From Torreya grandis (Eukaryota > Streptophyta > Pinopsida > Cupressales > Taxaceae): a stretch of 64,000 nt of DNA. Every line of letters starts with the position of its first letter. Within the stretch, counting starts at the first letter, position 1. Below, one piece after another: positions 22,900 to 35,689 of this stretch. Made by a program: the position numbers and the translations under genes. Where the stretch lies: NCBI GenBank assembly GCA_037957365.1, contig JARHVA010004093.1:912001-976000 (forward strand), read 5' to 3'. The notes beneath the pieces are model-generated. The model worked only from the letters and a program-made list of their open reading frames with translations. It had not been told where the DNA came from and did no database searches.

Positions 22900-25800
22900 G
22901 AAAACAAAGCAACTAGGAAAGGGAAACTATCTAACTATAATACATTAGAGACATCTTGGCCCTCCTCCTGGATCAAAAGAATAATTTTTTAATTCTCCTT
23001 CATGGAAAAATGATTTATATTGCCAGACAAGTGACTGAATGGGGTGAAGTTCTAGTGACTTGCTATTTTTTCATGACACCTTGATTGGCCTACATTTGAG
23101 TGGATTAGAGTCAAACATGCTTTCAACATATACATACTTTTCTCATTCTCAAAAGCTTGTCGAATGTTGATTCTTCATACTGGCATGAATAATCAAGAAA
23201 TGTATGGTTATTTTCTCATCACCATAAGCTCTTTGATATATATCATTTATTGGCTTATCTCCTTCTACGTCAAACTCAGATTCTATTGCATGATCATCCT
23301 CTTTAATGACTTTAAAAATATTATCTTCAAAATCACCAACCTCTTGAAAGGATAATTATAAAAGTTTGTAGTAATTTTGTAAATTTATTTGGGTTTCAAC
23401 GTTGTTTTGTCCATCAACAACTAGCTCACAGCCTCCTTGAAGAATATTATAACCTGCCCCAATGACTTTAAACAAGTCAATCAAATCAAGATCAAAATAG
23501 TGTCCATGCTCCTCCATATCATCTTGCAAGGTTAGAAGAAAGTCATAAATTATCTCTTCCTCTTCATAGATTATGGCATAAGCTTGTGACCTCTCACTCG
23601 AAATATGGAATTCATGTTGAGAGACCTGAGGATTGATAGAAGTGGTATCTTTTGGCATTTCTTCCCTCAAAACATTTCATATTTTATGATCTTTATCAAA
23701 TATGACAAAATTTCCTAGACCAGTAGAGTCATAATTTCCATATGGATCATTTTGCATTAAATCAAACAAATGATTATTTTCCTCTTCTTGATCATGTTCA
23801 GTCTAGTCACCTAAGTCCTCAACAAAAACCCTTTCTTCCTTATTCAACATAGCATGAGTTTCCTCTAATTTTGAGGTTGGTTCATTGGTGACATGATCCT
23901 TATAAAGTGGCTCAGACAATATCTTCATCTTTGAACCATATTTGGTTCTTAGGATGAGGTGAGACCAATCAAGGGACATATATCCTCTTATCTTGTCTCT
24001 AAAGTCTCTGGATAAACATAAACCAAAAATAAGAGGTATATATATGACTACTACATCTTGATTGAGAATTATATTGGGATAAGTATATAATTGCAATGAG
24101 AGTTGTTTAATTCTCCCTATTGTTTGTACTACTTTGCCATCTAACTACATGACTCCTTAGTGAGTGGTTCATACTTTATTTTTAAAGCATCTACTATTTT
24201 CCTAGGCATTAATGTAGCACTAGCCCCTGAATCTATCATTGCATTATGCAAAAGTTTCTTGCCAACTATCAAAGTCAAGTAAAATGGTTCTGGTTTGGAT
24301 TTGCTTACCTCTGGTGCATTTTTCACAAGGGATGTTGTTTGTAGATGAACTGTGTCTTTGATATTTTCTTTTATATTAGGTCCTTCTTTGATTTTAGTAT
24401 GTTTAGGCACTACTTGGCCTTGTAAAGCTTCTTGTAATAGTGTATTTTGTTCAAGGATAGCTAATATGTCCCATATTGATACTTGTGCTGGAGTCCTCTT
24501 CACTTGATCCATCACATTCATTGGTCTCAGAGTCTGAGTTCTTCGAAAGTAAGGATACCTTGTTTTTTCTTGAACTTGTCCAAGAACTACTTGATTTGGC
24601 ACTAGTTGAGGAACTTCTTGTCTAACAGCTATGTTTCTTTGACCTTGAAATGGAGGATTCTCCATGACTTGACTATTTGCATCTTTAGGCTATTCCATCA
24701 TTCTTCTCTTTGATCTAGTATAATAGTCTGATTGCACCACTGGTTTCTTGGAAGCAAAAACTTCATTCAAGAATACTAATTTTTCATCTTCAACCCATGA
24801 AAATAGAGCATATTCAGGGGCTATTTCTTCTTCTTATTCTAGAGACATCCCTTGCATCTGAACCATTAGGACTGAATTTTGCATACCAGGAGACTGATAA
24901 GTTTGTGCATCTGAAGTACTAGCAAATTGTCCATCCATTCTTCTTTTCTTTGCTACCTTTTGTTCTAGATAACCCATGGGACAATCTCTAGGTGTATGAG
25001 CATTATTACAATGAAAACACTAGGCATTGGTTCTATCTACATAATTAGCTTTCCCTTGAATAATTTCTCTATTTGAATTGGGGGGAACAATCTATGGTGG
25101 TGTAGGGACTGCCACTAGCTGATTTGTTGGCTGAGGGTTATTTTGCCTTTGATGACCTTGATATTGGTTTGGCTACGATAGAAATTTATTTCCTTGATAG
25201 CCTTGATATTGAGGTCTGGGGTAAGGGTTCTATTATCTCTTTATGTTAATCAACTCATTATAAAATGTCCTTAATATATTCTTGATATCATCCATCTCAG
25301 ATGATTGAGCAGTGGCAAGTTCTTTAGCAGGTGGTTGAGGATATTTATACATAGACACAGGTGGGGCTATGGAATTAGGGGCTTGTTAAGGTAATGGTAA
25401 GATAATTTATAGAAACATGGGCATGGGAGGCCTTAAGGGAAAATTTTTAGCATCTATTAAATTATTTTTAGCTCTGATTGCATAGTCATAAGCTTCTGGC
25501 AGAGTCTAACCTCCAAGTGACTAAATCATAATAGATATATCTATATTTAAAGCCTTAAGATAAAACACTATAGCCATACCTGGTAATGGTCTAGCTATAG
25601 TAGGAATCCTTTCGCAAGTCTTTTAAAATTTGGAATTGAAGTCAATCATTGCTTCTTGTGGTGATCTTTAAATAGTAATCAATTGTTGTAATAGAGAAGA
25701 CTTATCACCCTTTTTTTTAAACCTTTCAAAGAAAATATCTCCAAGCTGATCCCATGTAGATATTGTATTTCGGGTCAAAGATCTATACCATTCTAAGGCC

Positions 25801-26200
25801 TTTCCTTTAAAAGAAGCTGCTAATAATCTTATATCCACATTCTACTGTGTGATCACATGTATAACATAGACATTAGATACATATTGAAGATGTTCTTCAG
25901 GTGTTTTAAAATCTTGCCCACTGAATTTGGGTAGAGCCTTCAAGGCATTACTGGGATAGGATCCTAGGTGGCTAGTGGTATTGGGAGAATCAAAGGACTA
26001 CCAGTGTTCCAACATGCATAATTCCTTGGGGGTATAGGGGCTCCCATATTTACTCTTGGTATTGGTATAAATTGATTGACTCTTCTTGTTGGACTAGTTA
26101 CCAAAGGTGGTAGAAGAATACCTAGATTTATAGTAGATTGAGATCTGGTTACTATTCTGCATCTTTGACTCCTTGTAGCTCTCTTGTTCATATGGTCTTG
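22900..26200 (-). pseudogene. gag-protease of element B
   Basis: Reading down the minus strand: a gag start region at 26191-25964; a retrotransposon gag core with KGKALEWYRSL near 25815-25785 and an LPGMAIVFYLKAL phrase near 25590; a CCHC-type zinc knuckle C-F-H-C-N-N-A-H-T-P-R-D-C (25019-24981), one residue shorter than usual between the second Cys and His; then an aspartic protease with the active-site DSGAS at 24233-24219 in the open segment 24665-24141. After the protease the frame continues (24096-23803, with FGLCLSRDF and YMSLDWSHL; then 23670-23356, acidic) and fades near 22900. Stops and frameshifts are scattered. The polyprotein ends without reverse transcriptase, which sets the element apart from its host element A. 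Confidence 0.8.
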
Positions 26201-26217
26201 AAAGAAACTTCAAGAGA

Positions 26218-26238
26218 TGGTCCCATCGATCATGCCAA
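26218..26238 (-). other. Primer-binding site of element B
   Basis: Immediately after the 5' LTR, the minus strand reads TTTTTGGCATGATCGATGGG. This aligns with the TTTGGCGCCGTTGCCGGGGA type site found in many plant gypsy elements, with changes mainly at CpG positions. The matching tRNA cannot be fixed because of the changes. Confidence 0.6.
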
Positions 26239-26242
26239 AAAC

Positions 26243-27920
26243 TATTTATGGTTAAAATTGCACTTGTTTCTAACACCAACAATGGGAAGTTTCAAGAATG
26301 TGGGACTTACGACTTGAAACAACCTCCATATTTTTTAAGAATCTGGTCTCTTCCTTATCTTGAGTGTTGGGAGGAAAGGGATAGGAATTTAAATAGAAAC
26401 ACAAATGCAAACAAAGAAAAACTAACTATGGCAATGTGCTTGAATGTAATTTGACCCTTAATTCTAAGCATAATGAAACTATATGTATGATTCAATTACA
26501 TTAAAGAGCAAACAAGGCATGATCAATGTAAAAGATAGAAATAATAAAAACAAAGGCTCTAAGCTTAGACTACTTTTGCAATGACACATAAAATATCAAC
26601 AAAGGCACAGAACTCAGTCTTCTTATTAATTTTCTAGTCACATAAAAGGCATAGAAACATGCATAGTTACATAAACTTTCCAACTCAAGAAAATAGAACA
26701 AAGGCAAATGATATTCGTGATCACAGCTTTAAAAGTATAAAAAATCTTGACAATAGTCTCTCACAAAAAATTCTCTCCAATCTTCTGATGATCCCCCTTT
26801 CTGGTGATCTCTACACCCCTCCTTATAGCATTGGATTCACTCTAGATTGTCTACGTGTTCTCAATCTAATGGCCCAACTAAACTCTAACTGAATTAGAAG
26901 TGTCAAACAGAAGATATTTCTTAGATTCTAAAACATTTTATCTTCCTATAGTTCATTAGCTAAAATAGATACATAGGACACTCCCTTCTATCAAACAAAA
27001 GAGGACACTTGGCCACCTTCTTATTATCTAGGAGGCACTAGAAAATGACACTTGGCATATTCCGTAGCCTTATCGAAGACACATGACACTTTCTGCATTA
27101 CCTATACTCTTACTATATCTTCTCTTAGAAGTGTTTAGTCCTTGACATCTGTCACCGTCCACTTCTCCAAAACTTAAACAACTTCTATAGAAAATGGGAC
27201 CCAAAGCACTTCTCATTTGAGTAACTTCAAAAAGGGAATAGGGATAGGTGGCACTTTTTACACATTTTAAACAAGGGACACATGGTGATCTCCACTACCT
27301 TTAGCTACCTTTTGAGAAACCTATGGAAGGTGACACGTTTCTATCTCCACATTGCCCTATCTCTACTATAGAAACAATTGGGTCTCATTTCATACATACA
27401 TGGATGGTGACACTTAGCAGCTTCTGCTTGCCTCAGAATAAAAACCTAGGACCCACCATAGTCAATGAAACAAAGTGAGGATAATTCGGAGGTTGACACA
27501 TGGTGGCTTGTATTCTCTTTAGCTAGGGATACATGGCATCTTCCATTGCTTTTAGAAAATCAAATTGAAACCTTCCATGATTGCCACCTGGTACCCTCCA
27601 CTTGATCCTGAGAAAGCTTGTTGGAAAGAAACCTTTGAAAAGTATAAGAAACTTGAGACGTAGATGGCGAAACTTTTTGCACTCCACTGAGTTACTATGG
27701 GACACATGGCACGTTCTTCATTACCTATTGAAATTATGAAAAGTGTCTCAGCTGATGACACTTGGTAGCTTCTACTCAATTTTGACACTTAGACAAAAAG
27801 AAATTTGAGCCCGTGCTCTAAGTCAAAAACTCCATCGACTCAAACCAAAGTGTATAGGGACAAAATTTTGGATCGCGAGACTAAAAATCAAAATGAAACT
27901 AGAGTATTTTCTACTCTACA
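26243..27920 (-). repeat. 5' LTR of element B
   Basis: 1678 bp and paired with 16911-18620. The outer end keeps CA on the plus strand (TACTCTACA, 27912-27920), directly followed by the target duplication CTAAC. The inner end is TATTTATGG where the partner has TGTTTATGG, so the TG has mutated in this copy. Confidence 0.88.
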
Positions 27921-27925
27921 CTAAC

Positions 27926-30900
27926 CTTTGGATATCTTTCAACTTGAAAGTGTTGTTGCCCAAGATTTTTGTAATTTGGTACAGACCAATCCATAAAGGG
28001 GTGAACTTACCATGTTTACCTTTAGGTTCTAATTCTTTATCCCAAAAAAGGACTAAGTCTCCTTTCCTAAATACCTTCACTTTATATCTCTTATCAAACC
28101 ATCTTTTCATGGTTCATTGGTGTCTTTTGAAGTCTATAAATGCCTTTTCTCTGGCATCTTCCATTTGAATGATGTCTAATATACTAGAATTAGCATGTTC
28201 TTGGTTTTCCTCCATGTATTCTTGCATGAATGTGAATGTAGGAAAATTCAAGGTGATGGGAAAGATAGGTTTCTAACCATATACCAACAAAAATGGTGAA
28301 TCCTTGAGAACTTGTTTGATCCTGATTTGATCTACCCATAATGCAAACTTAAGAAGTTTATGCCATGTTCTAAGTTTATCTTTAGTAAATTTTTTGATAG
28401 ATTTCATCATATTTTTATTTGTGGACTTAGAAACACCATTTCCTTAAGGGTATTAATTGGGAGAAATCTTGAGTGTAATGCCTTGGTAATAATCCCATTA
28501 TATCATTTCAATAGAAATGAATGCAAATTCATTGTCACAAACTAAAGAAATTAGGATTCCAAATCTATTACAAATATTTTCCTCTAAAAAATTGATCACA
28601 TCTTTGGTTCTTCATTGTTTACTAGCTAAAGCCTTAGTCCACCTAGTTCAATAGTCTATAGTAATTAAGACATACTTATGACCTTCAGAATAATTGGGGT
28701 TGATTACTCCTATAAATTCTAATCCCTATTGTCCAAAAGGTTTATCCACCATCATAGGTTATAAAATCATGGCTACCTTTGGCTCCTTTGTGCTAAAAAT
28801 TTGACATGAGTGACACTCCGTCACATGATTATAAACATATTTGAGGAGGATGGGCTAATAATATCCATCCTTGAGAATCTTGTGAGTTGTGGTTCTTCTT
28901 GAAGGGTGTCCACTTCATAGCTTCTCAAGGAAGGTAGTCATAATCCAAGTTTCTTCTTCCTTGGACACACATCTCAAATAAATTCCCTCAAAGTTCCTCC
29001 TATACAATATTCCATTCCTAATGAATTAATGAACTAATTTGAGCCTCAAGTATCTCTTTTGTTGTCTTATAAATCCTAGAGGACAATAAACATTGACAAG
29101 TAAATGGATAATAGAGTCATACCACTCATTTGGTTAGAAATTTTGTTGATCTACTTGTATGTTATGGAATTTTGGTCAATACTAGAGATAATATGAACTA
29201 AACCTTGACATTTCACTAATTTGGGTATTTTCATCTCTATATCATATTCTTGTAGAATCATAATCCACTTGCCTTTTCTTTCTCCAAACTCATTCTAACT
29301 CAACATAAGTTTTGTAGATGGATCAAGTAATATGGAATGTACCTTATTTCTAAGGACGTAATGTCTAAATTTTTTTACTACCTTTACTAATGCATAAGCT
29401 TGATTCTCAATCATATAATAATTCACTTCTACATTTTTTAATTTAGTGTTCATGAAATCTATTGGATGATCATTCCCATCAAATTTTTAAATTAACATTG
29501 AATCCATAGTATGCTCAAAAGTAAAAAACTATAAATATAAATATTTTGAGAAATTAGGACTTATGAGGATTGGAGCTTCAATGATTACCTTCTTAATGTT
29601 AGTGAAGGCCTTCTTAGATTCTTCATTCCAAGAAATTATAGCATATTTGTTAAGAATATCATTCAAATGTTTGACAATCCCAGTGAAGCTTAAAATAAAC
29701 TTCCTCACAAAATTAATCTTGCCAAAGAATGACTTAAGTTCTTTTAGACTGTTGAGCAACCCAATTTTAGATATGGCCTCTACTCTATCAAGATCTATAA
29801 AAATCTCATATTTGGTAATGATATGTACCAATAGTTTCCTTTAGTGACATAGAATATACTTTTCTTAGGGTTAAGAGATACACCATACTTTCTACATCTA
29901 TCCAATACTTGTCTTAAATGTATGAAATGTTCCTCTCTATTTCTATAAAATATTGTAAGATCATCCATATATATGATGATACATTTTCCCACTAAACCTT
30001 GGAAAGTATGTCTATGGCCCTTTGAAAATTTTCTCCTACATTAATTAATCCAAAAGGCATTCTCTTGTAAACATATGTTCCCCATTTAGTAGCAACAATT
30101 ATTTTCCTCCTGTCTTCTGGAGCAACAAGAAACTGGTTATATCCAAAAAATCCATCCAAAACTAACATCATGGAAGATCCTAAAATATTTTTGATAACTT
30201 GGTCTAGAGAAGGTAAATGATAATTATCCTTTTCAGATGCTCTATTTAGATTCCTAAAATCTATGCACAATCTTATTTCTCCATTATTTTTTATGACTGG
30301 GACTAGGTTTGCCACCCAAGTGGAATGTCTAATAGGAAACACTATCCTTTCATCCAATAGGTTATTTACTTATTTAAAAATCATGGGTTTTAAAATAGGG
30401 TTGACTAGACTTTGCTTCTATCTTAAGGGTTTGCAACCTTCTTGAAAAGGTATAGTATGAGTAATGACCCTCGGGTCAAATATTTTTAAATATTCATAAG
30501 ACCAAGCAATTACATCCTTGTATTTTAAAATAAATACTATAGATTTTTAGTTTTCCATTTTAGTGTAAGCCTTCCATATATTCATAATTTAGGGCTAAAC
30601 ATGTGGACCAAGGTTTGTCACATGATAATCTCTACCATTTACCTTGGGTTGTTTAGTTGCTTCCAAAATCTTGTCAAGATCAAATAGTCTTTCCAGTGAA
30701 ATCTTCCCTTTAGGTATCTTATTTTCACTTAATTGGATGATTTTACCATTACGTTCCTTCCCAATAAAATTTTCATCAACCTCATCGATAATGTGAGCTT
30801 CAAAAGCTCCAAAATTAGTTAAGAAATCTATGATTTATTGATCATCATTAAAAATTTGGAAATGATTTACATTATCAAGAACTGAAGGACGTGATACTCG

Positions 30901-31850
30901 ATCAATATTTATGCTTTGAGAATCATAATTAGGCATGAGGTTATCTATATTGGAGTAAATCTCATCAGTAACTTTGTTTTCTTCTCTTGGAACAACTAAG
31001 ATGTTGAAGGCATTTTAAGATTTGATCAATTCCCACACCCTAAACTTATATCTTTTTAAGTAAGATAATTTGCATTGGTATTTACTCCTCATATGGTTAA
31101 CCACAAGTTTAGAGTCTCCATATACAAGGAGCTCCTTCAATTTGTGTTTAATGGTAAACTAAAATCCAAGTATTAGAGCCTCACACTTAGCTAAATTAAT
31201 GGTGTAAGGAAATTTTAACTTATAAGCTTCATGCTATTGTTTTTATGAAGGATACATCAATACAATACTAGTTCCTAATCATGATTTGCACTTGGTATAA
31301 TCAATATAAAACTTCCACCAACCAAAAATTAGAGAACTCTTAGAAACTAGTTCTTTTGTAATTTTTAAAGTGAAAACTCCCAAATTAGAATCCAAAAAAA
31401 TTATCCTTTCATTAACAATGTTATATTATATTATCATGTGTTTCATTTGAGATTCCATTTCCACTCTTATTTGATTTGGTACAACTTCCCAAGGAATCCA
31501 CAAGTATAATAAATTACTAGACATATATCCATTTAAGGCCTTATTTCATTATCTACTCAAAATAAATCCATAAGCACTACGAATTTATACCATTGGGATA
31601 TTAATGAATTACTAAACCTTGGGTTCACTAGCCAGCTATATATGCACATTCAATAATTTTCCTATAACCTTAACTCTAGATTTATCCAATTGAGTGACTA
31701 CCCTATCGGACTTGGTTAGAGTTAACTCAAGTTCTTCACATATCCTAATAGGCATAATGTTGGTTGAGGCTCCATAATCTAAAAGATAATTGTGAACATT
31801 CTCCCCAAATATCCTGACTATAAGTAAAAAAGGTGGAAAATATGCTTTGA
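27926..31850 (-). pseudogene. pol of element A (protease, reverse transcriptase, RNase H, integrase)
   Basis: In minus-strand order: an aspartic protease with the active site altered to DYGAS (31779-31765) followed by NIMPIRICEEL; reverse transcriptase with HSTWVANLVPVIKNNG, the catalytic Asp in LVLDGFFGYNQ (30156) and YMDD (29971-29960), a frameshift separating the two segments near 29992; RNase H with NDHPIDFMNTKLKN and MIENQAYALVKVVKKFRHY (about 29490-29370); integrase with the zinc-finger Cys pair CHSC near 28810, a core phrase SPN.YP.GNGVSKSTNKN near 28460-28410, and the C-terminal KRWFDKRYKVKVFRKGDLVL segment (28110-27926). The frame is cut by element B at 27925 and resumes at 16910. 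The domain order puts it in Ty3/gypsy, probably the Athila/Tat side judging by the RNase H and integrase phrases. It is not functional. Confidence 0.85.
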
Positions 31851-31899
31851 TTACTTACATAATTACATTTGCACTATCATTCTTAGGGGGCTTCTAAAT

Positions 31900-34350
31900 T
31901 TTATTAGACAAAGATTCCAAGAGTAAGTCTCTTTGTTATATTATGTGAGTTATCTCATGTAGAGTAATATTGGCTTTAATCATTTTCATATCCTCTACAA
32001 TACTTTAGCCAATTTTGCTTAGAGGATCAATAGTTAACTTAGAAGAACTTCCTCTATGGGGTTTAGGATTATTCTTTGATACAGTGTCCAGAAGGGTTCC
32101 ATAATTATTAGTATGGGTAGAGCTAGTCAATGGTTGTTTATGTTCCCTATTTCTCAGAGGATATGTCTTCAAAAATTGTTGGAATCCTTATGTTTTCTTA
32201 GGAATATTCTCAAGACCATTATCCTCTTAAAAAGGAAATTGAAAAGTTTCCACAATATGCACTTGTTCAGATGGTTTAGATTCATAAGAATTTGTAGTAG
32301 CATATTTTTTTGGAACCACTTCAAATGTGTCAATTTCTTCTTAAAAATCTTTAAAGGCTTTACAAAACTCAATGCAATCAATCTCACCATGCTTGGAAGT
32401 AGCATGCACCCTACAGTAATCTAGTAAGGCAATATCAGTGAGGTTTATATCCATATTCTTTTTTCTAGAGGAAGTCTCATTAGATATTTTATTGTAGAAA
32501 CTATGATTCTAAAACCTATTCCTAGGCCTGCTAAACTGTTAGAAAGTGAAGTTCCTTCCAAATTTGTCACAAGCATTACCAACTTTTTTTTGTAATTGCA
32601 AAAAATCAGTGCTAAGCTTTTGTACCATTTTCAATATTGTCTTATTCTCATCTTTTGGAACCTCAAAATTTTGACCCTAGTTACTGTTAATGCCATTAAC
32701 ATGCACTAAAGCCTTCTGGTCATTGTCATGAAATCCATTGGTAACTTGATGACTCAAGAAACTTAAACTTTAATTAGGGACAACATGACTAGTAGGCAAT
32801 ACATTCAAAGCAGGGAATTAGTTTAATTTTAGAGAATTTTGGTTATTATTTGGGAAAAGTTTTAATGCATACATTTTAGGATTACCATTTGGGATTGAAT
32901 AAGCCATTTGTCCTTGGGGTAAATTTGGTCTCTAATAACCACTACTTTAGAAAAGGCTTGAGTTAATGTGATGATAAGTGAAAGGGCTCTCTTTAGAAAC
33001 AAAAAAGTCATGGGGTCAACAACATCTTTATAAATCTCCAAATTTAAAGATTTGTTAGGTTTATATGGATCCATGGTCTAACTAAACATATTTGGGAACC
33101 TAGCATTAAAGGACCTAATAGGTTCACTTGTATCTCTCTTAATATTTATAAGTTGATGATATATGACACAAGGGTTTATGATCTTCCAAATTGATCAATA
33201 AAAATAGTATCAAAGTTATTCCATGATATAATACAATTGTCAAGTAGATTAAGGAACCATTCATATGTAGCATCTTTGAATGTAAATAATAAAAACCTAC
33301 ATGCTACATCTTCATGAATAACATTTAATAATCTTAATGTAGCTTTGAAAGATTTAACATGTTTTTCGATAGTCATAATACCAATTAGACTAAATATTGG
33401 CAAATATTTTTTAGGATTACATGGTAAATCATGAACTACATTAGGTATATTGATAGGTGAAATTCTAAGCCATGCCACGTTTGGATGAATATCAAGCATA
33501 ATAATCCCTTACAAAGGTGATGATGGTAGAGATTTATAATACCTATGCTTACCTCTATCTTTCCTAGTCCTTTTATGGATTTCTAATTTGAGCAAGGGTT
33601 CTCTAGTCTCTGAATGTGATCTAGTCCTAATCTTTGGTAATTCTACCTTGAAGATTAAGGATATTGTTTTAGATAAAGGTAAAAATATGTTTTGAAAGGA
33701 CCTCGAAACCCTGATACAAAGGAAGAAGGATATAACAATAACGCCCTCAGGTAAAACAAACCAAACACCTACTACTGAACAATATCAAAAATAGGTTTTA
33801 CAGGGACCTAAAACCACAAGTCACGATCATCCAAAGAAAGACCCCAAGTTTTATAGAGACCTGGAAACTCAAGTATGTTAAGAAAATAAAGAACCAAAAA
33901 ATGGAACCAGTTATAGCATCCAACAAAAAGGACCAGAACAGTAAGAGTAGAAAGACCCTATTCTTCTAATTCCAAGATCATCTTCACCACTTCCTTTCCA
34001 ATCACTGCAGTGTCTTGTATGGATATTGCAGCCGACGTAGCAACCCCTTGCATTGCTTTCTTCCTTGAGCTCTGTCTGGTCCTCTTACTAGGCCCCTCCA
34101 AAGATTTTATTTCCTCATTAGCTCATTTTCCAATGTTTGCAACAACTACACATATGCTAGTAGTAACCTCCTCCATATTCATTCTTCTTTCCTTAATGAG
34201 CCTTCTAAGATTGTTCTCATAATCTTTAAGTTTTATAGGAATATCTCTCATTTGCATTTCCAGATTATTGATTTTAATCTGATTAAGGATATTGTTTTGA
34301 AACATGATATAATGCATTAATTTCCAAAGAATGACAAATAATATGCACAC
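31900..34350 (-). pseudogene. gag of element A
   Basis: An N-terminal segment rich in Asn, Lys, Glu and Arg (34350-34123: IPIKLKDYENNLRRLIKERR) probably forms a coiled coil. A retrotransposon gag core follows at 33499-33176, with KHVKSFKATLRLL and the hallmark ATYEWFLNL phrase. Further down, near 32450-32330, is a Cys/His phrase DYCRVHATSKHGEIDCIEFC that fits a degenerate zinc-binding region. The gag start lies about 370 bases downstream of the 5' LTR edge at 34716. Stops and frameshifts break the frame in several places. Confidence 0.7.
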
Positions 34351-35493
34351 TAAGATTAATTTTTAAAAATTTGTTTATAAGAGGACAAAGGACATCAATC
34401 TTTAACTAAACAAATTAAAATATATAATGAATTATACAAAGATAACCAATCTTTACAACTTATGACTCAAATAAACCTCTTATTGTCAAAGAATTGTCAA
34501 TTTTGAACAAAATAAGCCATCCTAACTCCAAATACTAATAAATTATTAGCACCAAAAGTCATATTTTTGTAAAGGTCACAAATCTTTACACAATTTATGC
34601 TAAAATAAACATAATCATGTAAAATGTAGAGTAATTTTGACCAAATACACCTAAAAGATATTAAGTATATTTAAAGATACCCTCCTTATATTGAAAATAG
34701 AGCTTCTCATGTTTATGCTTTGAAATGTACCATAGGTGCTCTTCAATTTTTATGAACACTACTCATTTTAGGATTTGAAAAATCCAAGGCATGATTTGAA
34801 ATTTGTGACAATTCAATGATGTTTATGGTGAAATAGAAGTAGAGTATGAGAATTGTCCACAATATTAATATGATTTAGTGGTTGGGATCCATTAGGTTTT
34901 AAATATTTAAATATTCAATAGTTTTTGATGACTTATAAGCTAAACTATATAAGTATTAACTATGATATTTAAGCTAGAGTGAATCTTGATAAAAATAAGG
35001 AGAAGGGTAAAGTAAGAATGAAACAAGATTCTTGGTTTTCATCTCAAATATTATGAAAAAATTCTAATTAATTTGAGCACATTTGAAACAATTTAATATA
35101 TAAAATAGCATAAGCACAAATTATATCACAATATTAGGTAAAATTCAAAGGAAAAAATATGAATCATAAGTAAGAACCAAATTCATTTAAAAGATTTGTT
35201 ATTATGATCTAAATAACTGAAATATATCCAAATACAGAGCAAATAAAATGAAGTATACTTGAGATCTTTACAGTCAATTTAGCATTTAAAAAAAATTGAT
35301 AACCCTATGAGAAAGAATGTAACTTAAAACAAGAATAATCCTTCAAATTCAAGATGACTACCTATAATTGGAAGTTAGCATGGACATTTAACAAAACTAT
35401 CCAGACAATCTTTCAAAATTCCTTGGTTGTATTAAATGCTCTTGGTATACAATTAATCAAAAACTCTCCATTACAAATGGTAACCATCTACCT

Positions 35494-35503
35494 ATTTATA
35501 GGA
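35494..35503 (-). promoter_or_regulatory. TATA box of the element A LTR (5' copy)
   Basis: CCTATAAATA on the minus strand, identical to the box in the 3' LTR at 10883-10874. As the 5' LTR copy this is the one that would have driven genomic RNA. Confidence 0.55.
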
Positions 35504-35689
35504 AACATAGGTGATTAACTAGTTAACTTTCAAAATATCCATATGTAGATAAGGATAGTTGTCCTTAATATAAAGATACAATGTGGAAGGTCACACATCA
35601 ACTTGACAAGAAAGAGCATATGCTAATAGACTAGCATATACTTTACAAAACGAATATTCTATTATGAATTTCATTGGTGAGCCCTTCAA

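Larger units (their letters stand above)
16911..27920 (-). mobile_element. Element B: non-autonomous gypsy-type LTR retrotransposon (gag-protease plus unknown ORF)
   Basis: Direct repeats 16911-18620 and 26243-27920 bound the element, and the exact 5-bp duplication CTAAC flanks it (16906-16910 and 27921-27925). Orientation is minus: the primer-binding site lies at 26238-26218, then gag, zinc knuckle and protease, then a region where reverse transcriptase, RNase H and integrase are expected but absent, then a long unknown ORF reaching nearly to the 3' LTR. The insertion point is inside the integrase coding sequence of element A. Mobilisation would have needed enzymes from another element. Confidence 0.88.
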
